A stretch of DNA of 64,000 nt, taken from the NCBI RefSeq assembly GCF_024281235.1, contig NZ_JAHWXY010000001.1:434001-498000 (forward strand). Direction: 5' to 3'. The translations under genes and the position numbers were made by a program. How positions within the stretch are numbered: the first letter of the stretch is position 1; each line of letters starts with the position of its first letter. The stretch comes from Shinella daejeonensis. Its GTDB lineage: Bacteria; Pseudomonadota; Alphaproteobacteria; Rhizobiales; Rhizobiaceae. This document shows, one piece after another, positions 44,455 through 54,900 of the stretch. The notes beneath the pieces were generated by a model. It was not told the origin of the DNA. It made no database searches and saw nothing but the letters and a program-made list of their open reading frames with translations.

Positions 44455-45987
44455 TCAATCGATCCGCACGGTGACGAAGCGCAGCGCTCCCGTCTTGTCG
44501 GCGATCATCATGAGCGCGTTGCGCCGGTCTTCGGATTTCAGCCGCGCCAGACGGCTTGTCACGTCCTCGGGCGAGGATACGCTCTCCTGGCCGATCTCCA
44601 CGATCACGTCGCCCGCGACGATGCCGCGCTCGGCCGCCGGGGTCTCCGGCCGGACTTCGGTGATGACCACGCCCTGAACCGTATCGGAGATACCGAAGGT
44701 CTCGCGCGCCGCCGCGTCCAGCGGGCCGAAGGCCATGCCGAGCGCGCCGCTGGTTGCCGGCGCGACATCGGCCGGCTCTTCCCTATCCGATTGCTCGTCG
44801 GGCGCACCGTTCTCGACCGTCTCTTCCGCCTGCGCCCCGGCCGCCTTCCCGTCATCCTCGAGCCGCCCCAGCGTGACCTTGACGTTGATCTCCTTGCCGC
44901 CCCGCATCAGCACCACGTCCACCGCCTTGCCGACCGGGCTTTCGGCGACGACCCGCGGCAGGTCGCGCATTTCCCGCACCTCCTTGCCGTCGAAGCGCAC
45001 GATCACGTCGCCAGGACGGACGGAGCCGTCGTCGACGGGACCGCCCTTGATGATGCCGGCGACCAGCGCGCCCTGCGTCCGGTTCATGCCGAGGCTTTCG
45101 GCAATATCGTCCGTCACCGGCTGGATGCGCACGCCGAGCCACCCCCGCCTTGTCTCGCCATAGTCGCGAAGCTGGGTGAAGATGTTCTCCGCCAGTTCGG
45201 TCGGCACGGAAAAGCCGATACCGATGGAACCGCCGGTCGGCGAGATGATCACCGTGTTGATGCCGATGACCTCGCCATGCATGTTGAACAGCGGGCCGCC
45301 GGAATTGCCCCGGTTGATCGCCGCATCCGTCTGGATGAAATTGTCATAGGGACCGGCATTGATGTTGCGCCCGCGCGCCGAAATGATGCCGACCGTCACG
45401 GAACCGCCAAGCCCGAAGGGATTGCCGATGGCCATCACCCAGTCGCCGATGCGCATCTTGCGGGAATCGCCGAAAGGCACCGCCGTGAGCGGCGTCTTCG
45501 GCTCGACCTTCAGGAGCGCGAGATCGGTCTTCGGATCCGTGCCGACAAGCCTTGCCTTCAGTTTGGAGCCATCGGCGAAATTGACCTCGATATCATCGGC
45601 CCCCTCGATGACGTGATTGTTCGTCGCGACGAAACCCGAAGGGTCGATCACGAAGCCCGAGCCGAGAGAATTCACCGTGCGCTGCTGGCTGCCCTCGCCG
45701 CCTTCGCCCTTGAAGAACTCATCGAAGAAATCCTGGAACGGCGAACCTTCCGGCACTTCCGGTGCCGGGGCCCGGTCGTCGCTCTTCACATTCTGCGAGG
45801 TGGAGATATTGACGACGGCATCAAGCAGTCCTTCGGCAAGATCCGCCACCGATTCCGGTCCGGCCGCAGCGATCGTCGTCTTCGTGCTCTCGGCCGCGGC
45901 CGGATGCCAGCCGCCCGCGACGACGGAAAGGCCGATACCAAGGGCGATACCCGCCCACAACACGCTGGACCTCTGCTTGAATGCCAT
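44455..45987 (-). CDS. Do/DegP-family periplasmic serine protease
   Basis: A 510-residue exported protease-chaperone. It has a signal peptide (residues about 1-33, ending PAAA). The trypsin-like domain has the triad His125 (TNNHVIEGADDI), Asp155 (KTDLALLKVE) and Ser229 (NRGNSGGPLF). Two PDZ domains follow; the second ends near the C-terminus (RLARLKSEDRRNALMM). It degrades or refolds misfolded envelope proteins. ATG 45987 with GAGGACGCC upstream is preferred to a longer frame. It lies downstream of hflK/hflC and DUF2065, a conserved envelope quality-control block. Confidence 0.95.
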   Translation of the reverse strand: MAFKQRSSVLWAGIALGIGLSVVAGGWHPAAAESTKTTIAAAGPESVADLAEGLLDAVVNISTSQNVKSDDRAPAPEVPEGSPFQDFFDEFFKGEGGEGSQQRTVNSLGSGFVIDPSGFVATNNHVIEGADDIEVNFADGSKLKARLVGTDPKTDLALLKVEPKTPLTAVPFGDSRKMRIGDWVMAIGNPFGLGGSVTVGIISARGRNINAGPYDNFIQTDAAINRGNSGGPLFNMHGEVIGINTVIISPTGGSIGIGFSVPTELAENIFTQLRDYGETRRGWLGVRIQPVTDDIAESLGMNRTQGALVAGIIKGGPVDDGSVRPGDVIVRFDGKEVREMRDLPRVVAESPVGKAVDVVLMRGGKEINVKVTLGRLEDDGKAAGAQAEETVENGAPDEQSDREEPADVAPATSGALGMAFGPLDAAARETFGISDTVQGVVITEVRPETPAAERGIVAGDVIVEIGQESVSSPEDVTSRLARLKSEDRRNALMMIADKTGALRFVTVRID

Positions 45988-46119
45988 GTTCGGCGTCCTC
46001 ATTCGTCTTTGCTGCATCCGGCCACTCTTGGCCCACGATGCGGCGAAAATCGGTTCGCCGCGTTGAAAAGGCCTCACGCAGTCCTCGCCTGTCGACTTTC
46101 CACCGCAAGGCCGGCCGGT

Positions 46120-46305
46120 TCATCCCCGGATCGACCATACGAGAAGAACGCCCAGCGCCACCGCAAAAAGACCGGAAAGACGAAGCTGGCTTTCCGGAAT
46201 ACGCGGCAGCAGCGACGCCATACGCGCCAAGAAGGAAGGGGCCAGTGCGTACACCAGCCCCTCGATGATCAGGAAGAACGCGATTCCCGTCAGGAAATCG
46301 TCCAT
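46120..46305 (-). CDS. DUF2065 small membrane protein
   Basis: A 61-residue protein with two hydrophobic segments (FLTGIAFFLIIEGLVYALAP and LSGLFAVALGVLLVW), the DUF2065 family. It is an inner-membrane protein of unknown role, conserved between hflC and the Do protease in rhizobia, which suggests a part in the FtsH/HflKC or periplasmic proteolysis module. It starts 8 bp after the hflC stop. Confidence 0.9.
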   Translation of the reverse strand: MDDFLTGIAFFLIIEGLVYALAPSFLARMASLLPRIPESQLRLSGLFAVALGVLLVWSIRG

Positions 46306-46313
46306 GCCTGCTC

Positions 46314-47237
46314 TCAGTTTTCCGTCGGGGGCGTGCTTGCCCCGCGTGCTGGCGCGGCTCCGTCAGCGTCCTCGAAATAGCGGAAGAACTCCGACTGGGG
46401 CGACAGCACCAGCGTCGTATCCGAAGACGCCGCCAGCGAATCGCGATAGGCGCTCATCGACCGGTAAAAGTCGAAGAAGCCCGGATCCCTGGAGAAGGCT
46501 TCGCCGAACACGCGGTTGCGCTCGCCTTCGCCTTCACCGCGCAGGATTTCCGAATCACGCTGGGCCTCCGCCACCAGTTCGACGACCTGACGATCGGCGA
46601 TGGCGCGACGGCGCTGGCCTTGCTCGTTACCGCGGGCGCGGATGAGTTCGGCCTCGGCCAGACGTTCGGCCTTCATGCGTTCATAGGTCTGCTGCGAGAC
46701 TTCCTGCGTCAGATCGGTGCGACGGATACGCACGTCCGAAATGGTGATGCCGAGATTTTCGGCGTCGGAGGTCAGTTCGCCGCGCACTTCACGCATCATC
46801 GATGCACGCTCCTCGGAAAGCGCCGCTTCGAAGCCGCGCAGACCGTAAACCCGGCGCAATGCCGAATCGAGACGCGTGCGCAAGCGCGATTCGGCGGATT
46901 CCCGGTCGCCCGAGACCGACTGGAGGAAGCGACGGGCATCGGTGATCTTGTAGACCACGAAGGCGTCGACCTCGTAGAACTTGCCGCCCGAGACCTGCAC
47001 GCGAATGTCGTCCAGGTCGAAACGCAGCGCCTGATCCTGAACATATTGGACCCGGTCGGCGTCCATGAAGCCGAACGGCAGCTTGAAATAAAGTCCGGGC
47101 TCCGACTTCACGTCCTGAATCTGACCGAAGCGGATGACAATCGCCTGCTGCCGTTCGTTGACCACGAAGACCGACGAATAGGCGATGAAGAGAAGAACGC
47201 CGATAGCGATGAGAATGGCTGGCATACGGTTGCTCAT
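46314..47237 (-). CDS. hflC: HflC, SPFH-domain regulator of FtsH protease
   Basis: A 307-residue protein anchored by one N-terminal span (AILIAIGVLLFIAYSSVFVV), with the SPFH/band-7 domain in the periplasm (RFGQIQDVKSEPGLYFKLPF). The C-terminus includes the conserved FYRSMSAYRDSLA. With HflK it forms the large cage around the FtsH protease and modulates membrane-protein turnover. Its ATG is adjacent to the hflK stop (no gap). Confidence 0.95.
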   Translation of the reverse strand: MSNRMPAILIAIGVLLFIAYSSVFVVNERQQAIVIRFGQIQDVKSEPGLYFKLPFGFMDADRVQYVQDQALRFDLDDIRVQVSGGKFYEVDAFVVYKITDARRFLQSVSGDRESAESRLRTRLDSALRRVYGLRGFEAALSEERASMMREVRGELTSDAENLGITISDVRIRRTDLTQEVSQQTYERMKAERLAEAELIRARGNEQGQRRRAIADRQVVELVAEAQRDSEILRGEGEGERNRVFGEAFSRDPGFFDFYRSMSAYRDSLAASSDTTLVLSPQSEFFRYFEDADGAAPARGASTPPTEN

Positions 47238-48371
47238 TTACTGCGTGCCTCCCGTTGCCGGTTGCTGCTGTTGCTGGCCCGTCGTCCTGCCAAGCTCGTT
47301 CAACGGCAGATAGGGAACGACGCCCTGCCCGCCCTGCTTGTCGTCGATAATGACCTTCTTCGAATTCTTCATGACCTCTTCCATCGTTTCCAGGAAGAGA
47401 CGCTTGCGCGTCACATCAGGCGCGAGCCTGTACTGGTCGTAAACGGAAATGAAGCGGGCCGCCTCACCTTCCGCCTCCTTGACGACGCGGTCCTTGTAGG
47501 CGGCCGCCTCTTCGCGGATCTGCGCGGCCTGACCGCGCGCGCGGCCCAGCCGCTGGTTGGCGTACTGATTGGCCTCCTCGACGAAACGGTCCTCGTCCTG
47601 CTCGGCGCGCTGCACCTCGTCGAACGCATCGGCCACTTCGCGCGGCGGCGCCGCATCCTCGATCGCCACCGTGTTGATCGAGATGCCGGCCTGATAGGCA
47701 TCCATCGTCGCCTGGATCGTCGCCTTGACGCCTTCGGCGATCGCCTGCCGGTTGTCGCGGAAGATGTCCTGCGCCGGACGGCGGCCGACGATCTCGCGCA
47801 TCGCGCTTTCGGCGACCTGCCGCATGGTCTCGGCCGGATTCTCGAGATTGAAGAGATAGGCCTTGGGGTCGGTCACCGAAAACAGCACGGAGAACTGGAC
47901 GTTCACGATATTCTGGTCGCCGCTCAACATCAGCCCGGCGTTATCCGCACTCGTGGCCGAGGCGCGACGGCCGATATTCTGCTGCTGCTCGGTGATCTTG
48001 ACCATCTCGACGGTTTCCAGCGGCCAGAAATGGAAATGCAGGCCGGGCATGGAAATCTCGTCCTTCGGCTTGCCGAAGCGCAGTTCGACGCCGCGTTCGT
48101 CAGGCTGGACGGTATAGATGGCGTTCATCAGCCAGAAGATGCCGACGAGCAACACCGCGATGACCACGATGCCGCCGTTGAAGCCGCCGGGCATGATATT
48201 TTTCAGCTGGTCCTGGCCGCGCCGGATGATCTCTTCCAGATCCGGCGGCCCGCCGGAGCCACCGCCGCCGCCACGCGGGCGTTGCGGCCCCTGGCCCCAG
48301 GGCCCCTGATTGTTTCCGCCGCCGCCGCCCCACGGGCCGCCGCCGCCGTTCTGATTGCTCCAGGGCATCAA
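47238..48371 (-). CDS. hflK: HflK, SPFH-domain regulator of FtsH protease
   Basis: A 377-residue partner of HflC. It has a cytoplasmic Gly/Pro/Asn-rich N-terminus (about residues 1-45), a single span at about 65-85 (GIVVIAVLLVGIFWLMNAI), the SPFH domain, and a coiled-coil rich in Ala/Glu/Arg. The C-terminus is Gln-rich (GQQQQQPATGG). It is translationally coupled to hflC. Confidence 0.95.
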   Translation of the reverse strand: MMPWSNQNGGGGPWGGGGGNNQGPWGQGPQRPRGGGGGSGGPPDLEEIIRRGQDQLKNIMPGGFNGGIVVIAVLLVGIFWLMNAIYTVQPDERGVELRFGKPKDEISMPGLHFHFWPLETVEMVKITEQQQNIGRRASATSADNAGLMLSGDQNIVNVQFSVLFSVTDPKAYLFNLENPAETMRQVAESAMREIVGRRPAQDIFRDNRQAIAEGVKATIQATMDAYQAGISINTVAIEDAAPPREVADAFDEVQRAEQDEDRFVEEANQYANQRLGRARGQAAQIREEAAAYKDRVVKEAEGEAARFISVYDQYRLAPDVTRKRLFLETMEEVMKNSKKVIIDDKQGGQGVVPYLPLNELGRTTGQQQQQPATGGTQ

Positions 48372-48501
48372 TACCTCTTTCTCTGGAATCCCCTATATGC
48401 CGCATTTCGCGAAATGTTTCCCGCGATGAGCGAAGTGGAACCGTTATAGGTATCTCGCCAGCGGCTTTCAACAAATCCACGGCCCCATGCGAGCCGATGC
48501 G

Positions 48502-49056
48502 TCAAAATAGTTCGTGATCGGCCGGATTTTCCGGGCGGCGCGCCGTCTTGCGCACCCAGGTGACGAAATGCATGGGGTGGCTGTCGCGCTCGCCCTGCGG
48601 AATCGGCTCTTCCAACGCCCGGGTGAAAAGCGCCGGATCGATGTCGGGAAAGCGCGTATCGCCTTCCACCTCGGCCTCGACACGGGTGACATGGAGGATA
48701 TCCGCCCGATCGAAGAGCTGACGGTAGATCTCGCCGCCGCCGATCACGCAGACCTCGTCGACGCCGAGCGCCCGCGCCTCGCTTGCCGCCATCGAAAGGC
48801 CGGCTTCCACTGACGTTGCGACGCTGGCTCCCGGCGCGGAAAAATCCGGGTCGCGGGTGACGACGATATTGGGACGTCCCGGCAGCGGCCTGCCGATCGA
48901 CGTCCAGGTCTTGCGTCCCATCAGCACCGGCTTGCCCAGCGTCAATTGCTTGAAGCGCTTGAGGTCGGACGGAAGCCGCCAGGGCAGATCGCCATCGCGG
49001 CCGATGACGCCGTTCTTCGACACGGCGACGACAAGGACGATCCGCACCTCGCTCAT
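48502..49056 (-). CDS. folA: Dihydrofolate reductase
   Basis: A 184-residue DHFR that regenerates tetrahydrofolate after thymidylate synthesis. Motifs are AVSKNGVIGRDGDLPWRLP at the N-terminus (substrate loop), VLMGRKTWTSIGRPLPGR and VCVIGGGEIYRQL. GGAAAGGTGTTTCCT precedes ATG 49056. It lies 21 bp after thyA, the functional partner. It is typical of rhizobial chromosomes and not a mobile trimethoprim-resistance form. Confidence 0.95.
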   Translation of the reverse strand: MSEVRIVLVVAVSKNGVIGRDGDLPWRLPSDLKRFKQLTLGKPVLMGRKTWTSIGRPLPGRPNIVVTRDPDFSAPGASVATSVEAGLSMAASEARALGVDEVCVIGGGEIYRQLFDRADILHVTRVEAEVEGDTRFPDIDPALFTRALEEPIPQGERDSHPMHFVTWVRKTARRPENPADHELF

Positions 49057-49077
49057 AGGAAACACCTTTCCGGGATA

Positions 49078-49872
49078 TCAGACGGCGATCGGCGCCTTGA
49101 TGCTTGCATCGGCTTCGTAACCGACCAGGGTAAAGTCCTCGAAGCTGAAGGAGAAAAGATCCTTCACGTCGGGGTTCAGCCGCATGGAGGGCAAGGCCTT
49201 CGGCCGGCGTGCAAGCTGCTCGCGCACCTGCTCGAAATGGTTGCTGTAGACATGGGCGTCCCCAAGCGTGTGGACGAAGTCGCCCGGCTCCAGCCCCGTC
49301 ACCTGCGCCACCATCAGCGTCAGCAGCGCATAGGAGGCAATGTTGAAGGGCACGCCGAGGAAGATATCCGCTGAGCGCTGATAGAGCTGGCAGGAAAGGC
49401 GCCCTTCGGCCACATGGAACTGGAACAGGCAGTGGCAGGGCGGCAGCGCCATGTCTTCCACCAGCGCCGGATTCCACGCCGAAACGATATGGCGGCGGGA
49501 ATAGGGATTGGTGCGGATATTTTCCAACACGGCGGAAATCTGGTCGAGATGACGGCCGTCAGGGGTCGGCCAGGAGCGCCACTGATAGCCGTAGACCGGG
49601 CCGAGATCGCCGTTCTCGTCCGCCCATTCATCCCAGATCGTCACGCCGTTCTCGCGCAGATAGGCGATATTGGTGTCGCCGCGCAGGAACCACAGCAATT
49701 CATGGATGATGGAGCGCAGGTGCAGCTTCTTCGTCGTCAGAACCGGAAAACCTTCCGAAAGGTCGAAGCGCATCTGGTAGCCGAAAACGCCACGCGTGCC
49801 GGTGCCTGTCCGGTCGGACCGGTCGACGCCGTTTTCCATCACATGGGAAAGAAGATCGAGATATTGCCGCAT
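49078..49872 (-). CDS. thyA: Thymidylate synthase
   Basis: A 264-residue enzyme that makes dTMP from dUMP with methylene-THF. The nucleophile is Cys146 in [43 protein letters not shown] and [16 protein letters not shown] also match. The length equals that of the E. coli enzyme. ATG 49872 gives this canonical length. It is the first gene of the thyA-folA pair and probably shares a promoter with hflKC. Confidence 0.97.
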   Translation of the reverse strand: MRQYLDLLSHVMENGVDRSDRTGTGTRGVFGYQMRFDLSEGFPVLTTKKLHLRSIIHELLWFLRGDTNIAYLRENGVTIWDEWADENGDLGPVYGYQWRSWPTPDGRHLDQISAVLENIRTNPYSRRHIVSAWNPALVEDMALPPCHCLFQFHVAEGRLSCQLYQRSADIFLGVPFNIASYALLTLMVAQVTGLEPGDFVHTLGDAHVYSNHFEQVREQLARRPKALPSMRLNPDVKDLFSFSFEDFTLVGYEADASIKAPIAV

Positions 49873-50020
49873 AGCCGTCGCCGTTTCGTTTTCAAGCTTC
49901 GGAGTCCGGGACTTTCCGGTGAAAACGGGGCCACCGGAAAAGCTCCATCTCCGTCTCCTCGTGCTCATAGACCGGCAGCGGCGACGGCCATAGGGGAAAA
50001 ACGGGTTGTCCCGGCTTTCC

Positions 50021-50332
50021 TCAGGCGAGGAGGTCGAGTTTTCCAAGCTCCTTGGCCGCCAGATAATAGAAGGTCACCCGCGACTTGCTCCTGTCGGCGG
50101 ACATCGCCTTGCAGACCGCCTCGATGGCGCTGTCGGCGGAACCGTCCGTCACGCCCAGCTTCTTGCCGCACCACTTTTCCCTGACCCGCGCCAGCTCTTC
50201 CGGGTCGGAGCAGGATACGAGCGAGGAATCGCGGTTACGCAACGCGATGCCCAGATGCGTAACGATTTTCTTGACGATGGCCTCATCGGCTCCACTGTCG
50301 TACTTGCGGACATCTGCGAGATAGTCGGTCAT
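50021..50332 (-). CDS. DUF2853 family protein
   Basis: A 103-residue soluble helical protein, starting [20 protein letters not shown] and ending [15 protein letters not shown], typical of DUF2853. AGGAGAGGAACCCC precedes ATG 50332. Structures of the family are small helical bundles with no known activity. It lies between thyA and the tmRNA gene, and its transcription is probably independent. Confidence 0.88.
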   Translation of the reverse strand: MTDYLADVRKYDSGADEAIVKKIVTHLGIALRNRDSSLVSCSDPEELARVREKWCGKKLGVTDGSADSAIEAVCKAMSADRSKSRVTFYYLAAKELGKLDLLA

Positions 50333-50510
50333 GGGGTTCCTCTCCTTTGCGCCGGCTTCGCCTTCCTGGCGGTCCACCGTAGCGCCATGTTTTTCAAGCC
50401 GGCGCGGCAAGTCAAGCGTAAATAACGCTCGGGCGAAAACCGTCCGTCAAAGTTTGCAGGAGGACAGGCTGCCCCTTTCATTCGCTCGCGCAAGCGCCTA
50501 TATAGGGAGT

Positions 50511-50840
50511 GCCGCTTCGGCGGCTATGGCGATAAACGAGCGATGCAATAAACCCATTGGACCCGGGGGCGGTACCCGGCGCCTCCACCAAAAACCGGTC
50601 GCGGGGACCGGCTTTTGCTGGGGGCGAAATAGGATCGACAAGGGCGTAAAGATCGACTTTTTGCTCGGCATTGTACCACCGTTATCGGGCTAAAATTGTA
50701 GTTGCAAACGACAACTATGCGGAAGCTCGTCTCGCTGCCTAATGGTGGTGTGACACTTCACTCAAAGTCCTGACGGGTCGCACCGGCAGGCGGGGTCCGA
50801 AGGCACCTGGCAACAGAAGCCTTCACCTTCTCCATTTCCG
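50511..50840 (+). ncRNA. ssrA: Circularly permuted two-piece tmRNA
   Basis: The acceptor piece comes first. Its 3' end GGCGCCTCCACCA finishes at 50590. The excised segment (50591-50619) carries a CCGGTC/GACCGG hairpin. The coding piece begins GGGGGCGAAA at 50620, and its first seven bases pair with CGCCTCC of the acceptor end. The tag frame is 50704-50742 and gives ANDNYAEARLAA, then TAA. The ends 50511 and 50840 are approximate. This permuted form is characteristic of alphaproteobacteria. It rescues stalled ribosomes, and sspB, its adaptor gene, follows at 50950. Confidence 0.93.
50591..50619 (+). other. Excised internal segment of permuted tmRNA
   Basis: The segment between the encoded CCA of the acceptor piece and the GGGGGCG that opens the coding piece. 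A stem-loop (CCGGTC-GCGGG-GACCGG) flanked by AAAA and TTTT probably presents it for processing. Confidence 0.8.
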
Positions 50841-50949
50841 TGAAATGCTTTATAAGCCGTCAGAATGACTCGCCGCCCGCAAGGCGACGGGAGCCGTCCG
50901 GCCATATGCCGGCGGCCGGAAGGAAGATCAGGAAGAAAGACAGGAACTG

Positions 50950-51468
50950 ATGGCGCAAGACCATATCCGCTACGACATTCTCGCCCAGGACGCGCTGCGC
51001 GGCGTCATTCGAAAGGTCCTGTCGGAGACAGCGGCAACAGGCCATCTGCCGGGCGACCACCACTTTTTCATCACCTTCCTGACCAATGCGCCAGGCGTGC
51101 GCATCTCCCAGCATCTCAAATCCAAATATCCCGAAGAGATGACCATCGTTATCCAGCACCAGTTCTGGGACCTGAAGATCACGGAAAGCCTGTTCGAAAT
51201 CTGCCTCTCCTTCTCCGATACGCCGGAGCGGCTGGTCATTCCCTTCAACGCCATTCGCGGCTTCTATGACCCGGCGGTGAGTTTCGAGCTGGAATTCGAC
51301 GTTCCGCTTCAGGTGGAAAACGAACAGAGCGCCGAGATCACCGCCCATCCGGCCACCGCCGATACCGACGAGGAGCCGGACGACGAGCCGACGCCTCCTC
51401 CGGCGGGCGGCGACGACAACAAGGGCGCCTCGGTCGTGTCGCTCGATTCCTTCCGCAAGAAGAACTGA
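50950..51468 (+). CDS. sspB: SspB-family ClpXP adaptor for ssrA-tagged proteins
   Basis: A 172-residue alphaproteobacterial SspB. The conserved fold spans residues about 8-125 (HHFFITFLTNAPGVRISQHL, then LVIPFNAIRGFYDPAVSFEL). After an acidic Pro-rich linker comes the C-terminal ClpX-binding tail (ASVVSLDSFRKKN). It tethers ssrA-tagged substrates to ClpXP. AGGAAGAAAGACAGGAA lies upstream. Its position right after ssrA couples tag and adaptor. Confidence 0.95.
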   Translation: MAQDHIRYDILAQDALRGVIRKVLSETAATGHLPGDHHFFITFLTNAPGVRISQHLKSKYPEEMTIVIQHQFWDLKITESLFEICLSFSDTPERLVIPFNAIRGFYDPAVSFELEFDVPLQVENEQSAEITAHPATADTDEEPDDEPTPPPAGGDDNKGASVVSLDSFRKKN

Positions 51469-51477
51469 GCACGCCCG

Positions 51478-51675
51478 ATGAGCGGCGACATCGTCAATCT
51501 GCGCCAGTTCCGCAAGCAGAAGGCGCGCGGCGAAAAGGAGAAGCAGGCCGAACAGAACCGGCTCTCCTACGGCCGGACCAAAGCGGAAAAGACTTTGACG
51601 CACGCGCGCAACGAAAAAGCGGAAAAGACGCTCGATCAGGGCCGGAGGGAACGACCGGGCAAGGACGACGAATAG
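51478..51675 (+). CDS. DUF4169 family small basic protein
   Basis: A 65-residue Lys/Arg/Glu-rich protein, starting GDIVNLRQFRKQKARGEKEK, which defines DUF4169. It is probably helical, with a disordered end. It starts 9 bp after the sspB stop, and the sspB-DUF4169-RHH order is conserved in rhizobia. No function is known; a nucleic-acid or ribosome association would fit the charge but is a guess. Confidence 0.88.
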   Translation: MSGDIVNLRQFRKQKARGEKEKQAEQNRLSYGRTKAEKTLTHARNEKAEKTLDQGRRERPGKDDE

Positions 51676-51772
51676 CTGCGATCGGCATGAAAATTCTCGC
51701 GTTTCCAATGACTTGACCACACTCGCTGAATCGGTTCCGCAGCGTCTTGATTCAATTCGTGAGGGCCGTCCG

Positions 51773-51997
51773 TTGATCCGCAAGTATTCCACGACATTGC
51801 ATGGCCACCGCACCAGCTTTTCGCTGGAAAGCGCCTTTCACGATGAACTGAAGGCCGTCGCCGCCGCCCGCCGCATACCGCTCGCAGCCCTGATCCGCGA
51901 AGTGGACGACACCCGTGACCCGCAAAGCAACCTGTCCTCGGCGCTGCGTCTTTACGTTCTCGAATGGCTTCGCGCGCAAGTACGGGAGATCAGTTGA
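51773..51997 (+). CDS. Ribbon-helix-helix domain protein
   Basis: A 74-residue protein whose opening IRKYSTTLHGHRTSFSLE and following helices (ALIREVDD, ALRLYVLEWLRAQ) match the RHH_4 family of small DNA-binding-like proteins. The family normally begins with the IRKYS segment, so TTG 51773 with GAGGG upstream is the likely start; a TTG at 51713 is possible. It overlaps the convergent AsmA gene by 8 bp. Confidence 0.82.
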   Translation: MIRKYSTTLHGHRTSFSLESAFHDELKAVAAARRIPLAALIREVDDTRDPQSNLSSALRLYVLEWLRAQVREIS

Positions 51998-54900
51998 AAT
52001 CGGGCAGCATGTCGAAATCCAGCATCTGCCCACCCATGGGCGGCGGCAGGTCGCTGCCGCGCTCCACCCCCTCCTGTGAGGGCACCGGCAGGCGCCGCTC
52101 CTCTTCGCGGGCACGCCGCGCCGCCGCCTCCGCCTCAAGCCGCCGGCGCTCCTCCTCCGTTGCCGCACGGCGCTTGCGCTCCGCTTCCTCCACCGCGCGC
52201 CGTTCCCGCTCCGCCGCTTCCGCCGCGCGGCGCAACTCGGTTTCCCGCTCGACCCTTTCGCGGGCCGCCGCACGCCGGCGGTCTTCCTCCGCCTGTTGCA
52301 ACCGCTCAGCCGCAAGCTGCGCCGCGCGTGCCTGCACCCGGGCGCGATAAAGCGCCGCCTCGCGGCGCAGCCGCTGCTTTTCCAGCACATTCGCCTGAAG
52401 CGTCTCGACACGACGACGCTCGTTTTCGAAACGCCTCAGCGACAGATAATTGACGAGCGGCTGGACGTTCATCTCCATATCGGGCGCCACCAGAAGCCCG
52501 CGATAACCGAGCACCACCTCCGGTTCGGTTCCCTCCTGCGCCTCCTCCCCGGCATCGAAAGCAACGGCAAGGCTGCCGGTCATCGAACCGTCGGCCAGAT
52601 CGATATCCGCATCGCCGGTCAGCCGCGCCCCGGCGGCATCGGCCGAAAGGCTCTGCACGCGCAGGCGGCCGCTTGCGACCGCAAAGGGGATATGAGCCGC
52701 CCCGACCGGGGTGTCGCCGCGCAGGATGGCGGCCGGCGCGAAACCTGCAACTTCCTCCGGCGTGATATCGCTCTCTATTGCCTCGGCTCCTGCGATCAGC
52801 GCGGGAAAGGCACCCGCATCGATCCCGCGCAGCAGAAGGTCCGAGGTCGCGATCTCGCCCGAACCGCTGGCGCTTTCCATCATGGCGCGAACGCTCTGTC
52901 CGGACGCGTCGATGGCGATGGTGACGTCCGCCCGACCGGTGGCGACGACGCCCGCTGGTCCCGTCCAGACGGCTTTCGACAGATCGACGCCGGAAAGTCC
53001 GGCACGGGCCTCGAACAGGCCGTTCTCCTCCGCATTGGCCAGCTTGATCCGGCCGGAAAGCTGCCCACCCAGCCATTCGCCCTGCATGTCCGTCAGCGCC
53101 AGATCGCTGCCTTTCCAGAGGAGATCGGCGTGAAAATCCTTCACCGCGCCATAGAGTCCCGGCCAGAAGGCGTCCGCACCCAGCGTTATCGACAGATCCG
53201 CCGCCTCCTGGAATGGCTGCGAAAGCGGCGCGGTGCTCGGCCCGCCGCGCATCGCATCGCTGACCGGACCGAAAACGGCTTCGGCAAGATAGGCGAAGTC
53301 GATCGTGTCGAAGCGGAAGGCCCCCTCGCCCTTCGGCAGCGCCGCCGTTCGATCCAGGGCCATCCGGCCGGAAAAGGCGTTCCGGTCCACCGTCCCCGCG
53401 AGATCGGTGATCGTGATCGTTGCGGTATCGGTCGCCACCGTCGCAGAAAGGTCGAGCGGCAATCCGGCCCCCGTCTGCGGCAGTGCGATGCCGTTCATCA
53501 CCAGATAGGGCTCGATATCCGCGCTCCGCGCGGCAAGAGCAAGCGAGCCGTTCAGATAGCCCTCCGCGGAAAGCACCGCCGTTCCCCGGGCGGAAAACGT
53601 CGTGCTGCCCGCCGTGACGCTGGCGCTCACCGTTGCCGGCCCTTCCGCCGCCTTCTTCGCATGCAAGGTCGCGCTGGCATTCGGCTCTCCGTCGAAGGGA
53701 AGCGGATCGAGCCCGAGCTGCCCGGCAAGCACGACGGAATGCGGATTGAAGAGACTGCCCTCCAGCTCGAAAGCCCCGCCCCCGAGAAGATCCGCCACGG
53801 TCGGCGCGGAAAGGCGCAGGTCGAGGCGGCCATCGTTCACCGGCCCGCTCACGTTCACCGTCACGGGACCCCCGGCGTCCTTGCTTGCGGCGCGCAGCCG
53901 AAGGTCGAAACTGTCGTAATAGCCGGCGCTGGCGACGAAACGTGTCAGCAACGGATGGGCAGGCAGATGACGCGCCAGAAGATCGGCGAAAGCCTGCATG
54001 GACGGGGCCTTGATATGCCCGTCGAGCGCGGCTTCCGGCTCCGGCAACGTGCCGCCGAGCGTCCCCTTCAGCGTCACCCCGGCGCCTGCAAGCGATGCCA
54101 CATCGAAACGGTCGATCGTCAGGGCGCCGTCGCTCAGGGTGAGGACCGCATTCACCCCTTCCGCGGTCTCCCCGAAGGCTTCGAACCGTCCCGCCCTGAG
54201 ACTGAGGGCGATCGAATGATCAAGCACGCTTTCCAGCGATGCGTCACCCGCAAGAAGTCCGGCAAGCGCTTGCAGCGATTCGAGCCGCACCGTGTCGCCG
54301 CGCAATTCCGCCGACAGCATCGGCGCCCTTGCCGCCGCTGATTCCCGCTCCAGCCGGCCGTGAAGCGACGCATTGCCGATGGCGATCTCCAGGCTCTCGA
54401 AACGCTGGAGATCATCCGTCAGATCGACCCGGGCGGAAAATCCGGCGGTCTTCAACTGACGGATTTCCGCATCCACCGAGCCGGTCAGCCAGGCCGCCAG
54501 ACCCGAAGGCTGACTTGAAGCCAGCAGAAGATCGCCGGAAAAGCCGCGCTCTCCCTTGAGACGAAGCCGGCCCCGGGCTTCGAGCGTCGTACGGCCGGGC
54601 AGAAGCGCGTCGGCGCGATCGACCAGCCAGCCGTCGCCGTCCGGCTTCACATCGAGGCGCAATTCGCGAACCGTCGTATCGCCGACGACGAGCGCCGGCA
54701 AAGCGAGACTTGCGCGCCCCGGCACCTGCGGCACCGGAATATCCGCGAGAATACCCAGCAGAGCCTGAAGCCGCTGGCGGGCGGAAACCTGCGGGTTGCG
54801 GCCGGTCTTGCCGGCATCGCCATGGTTTGCGAAGCGGCTGACGTCGATCTGCTGGCCCTCGGCGGTGAGCAGGAATTCCGGCGCAAGCCCGGTATCGAGC

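Noticed and set aside
48502-49056. folA as an acquired trimethoprim-resistance gene
   Set aside because: It sits in the conserved thyA-folA-hflKC order with native codon use and no integron context.
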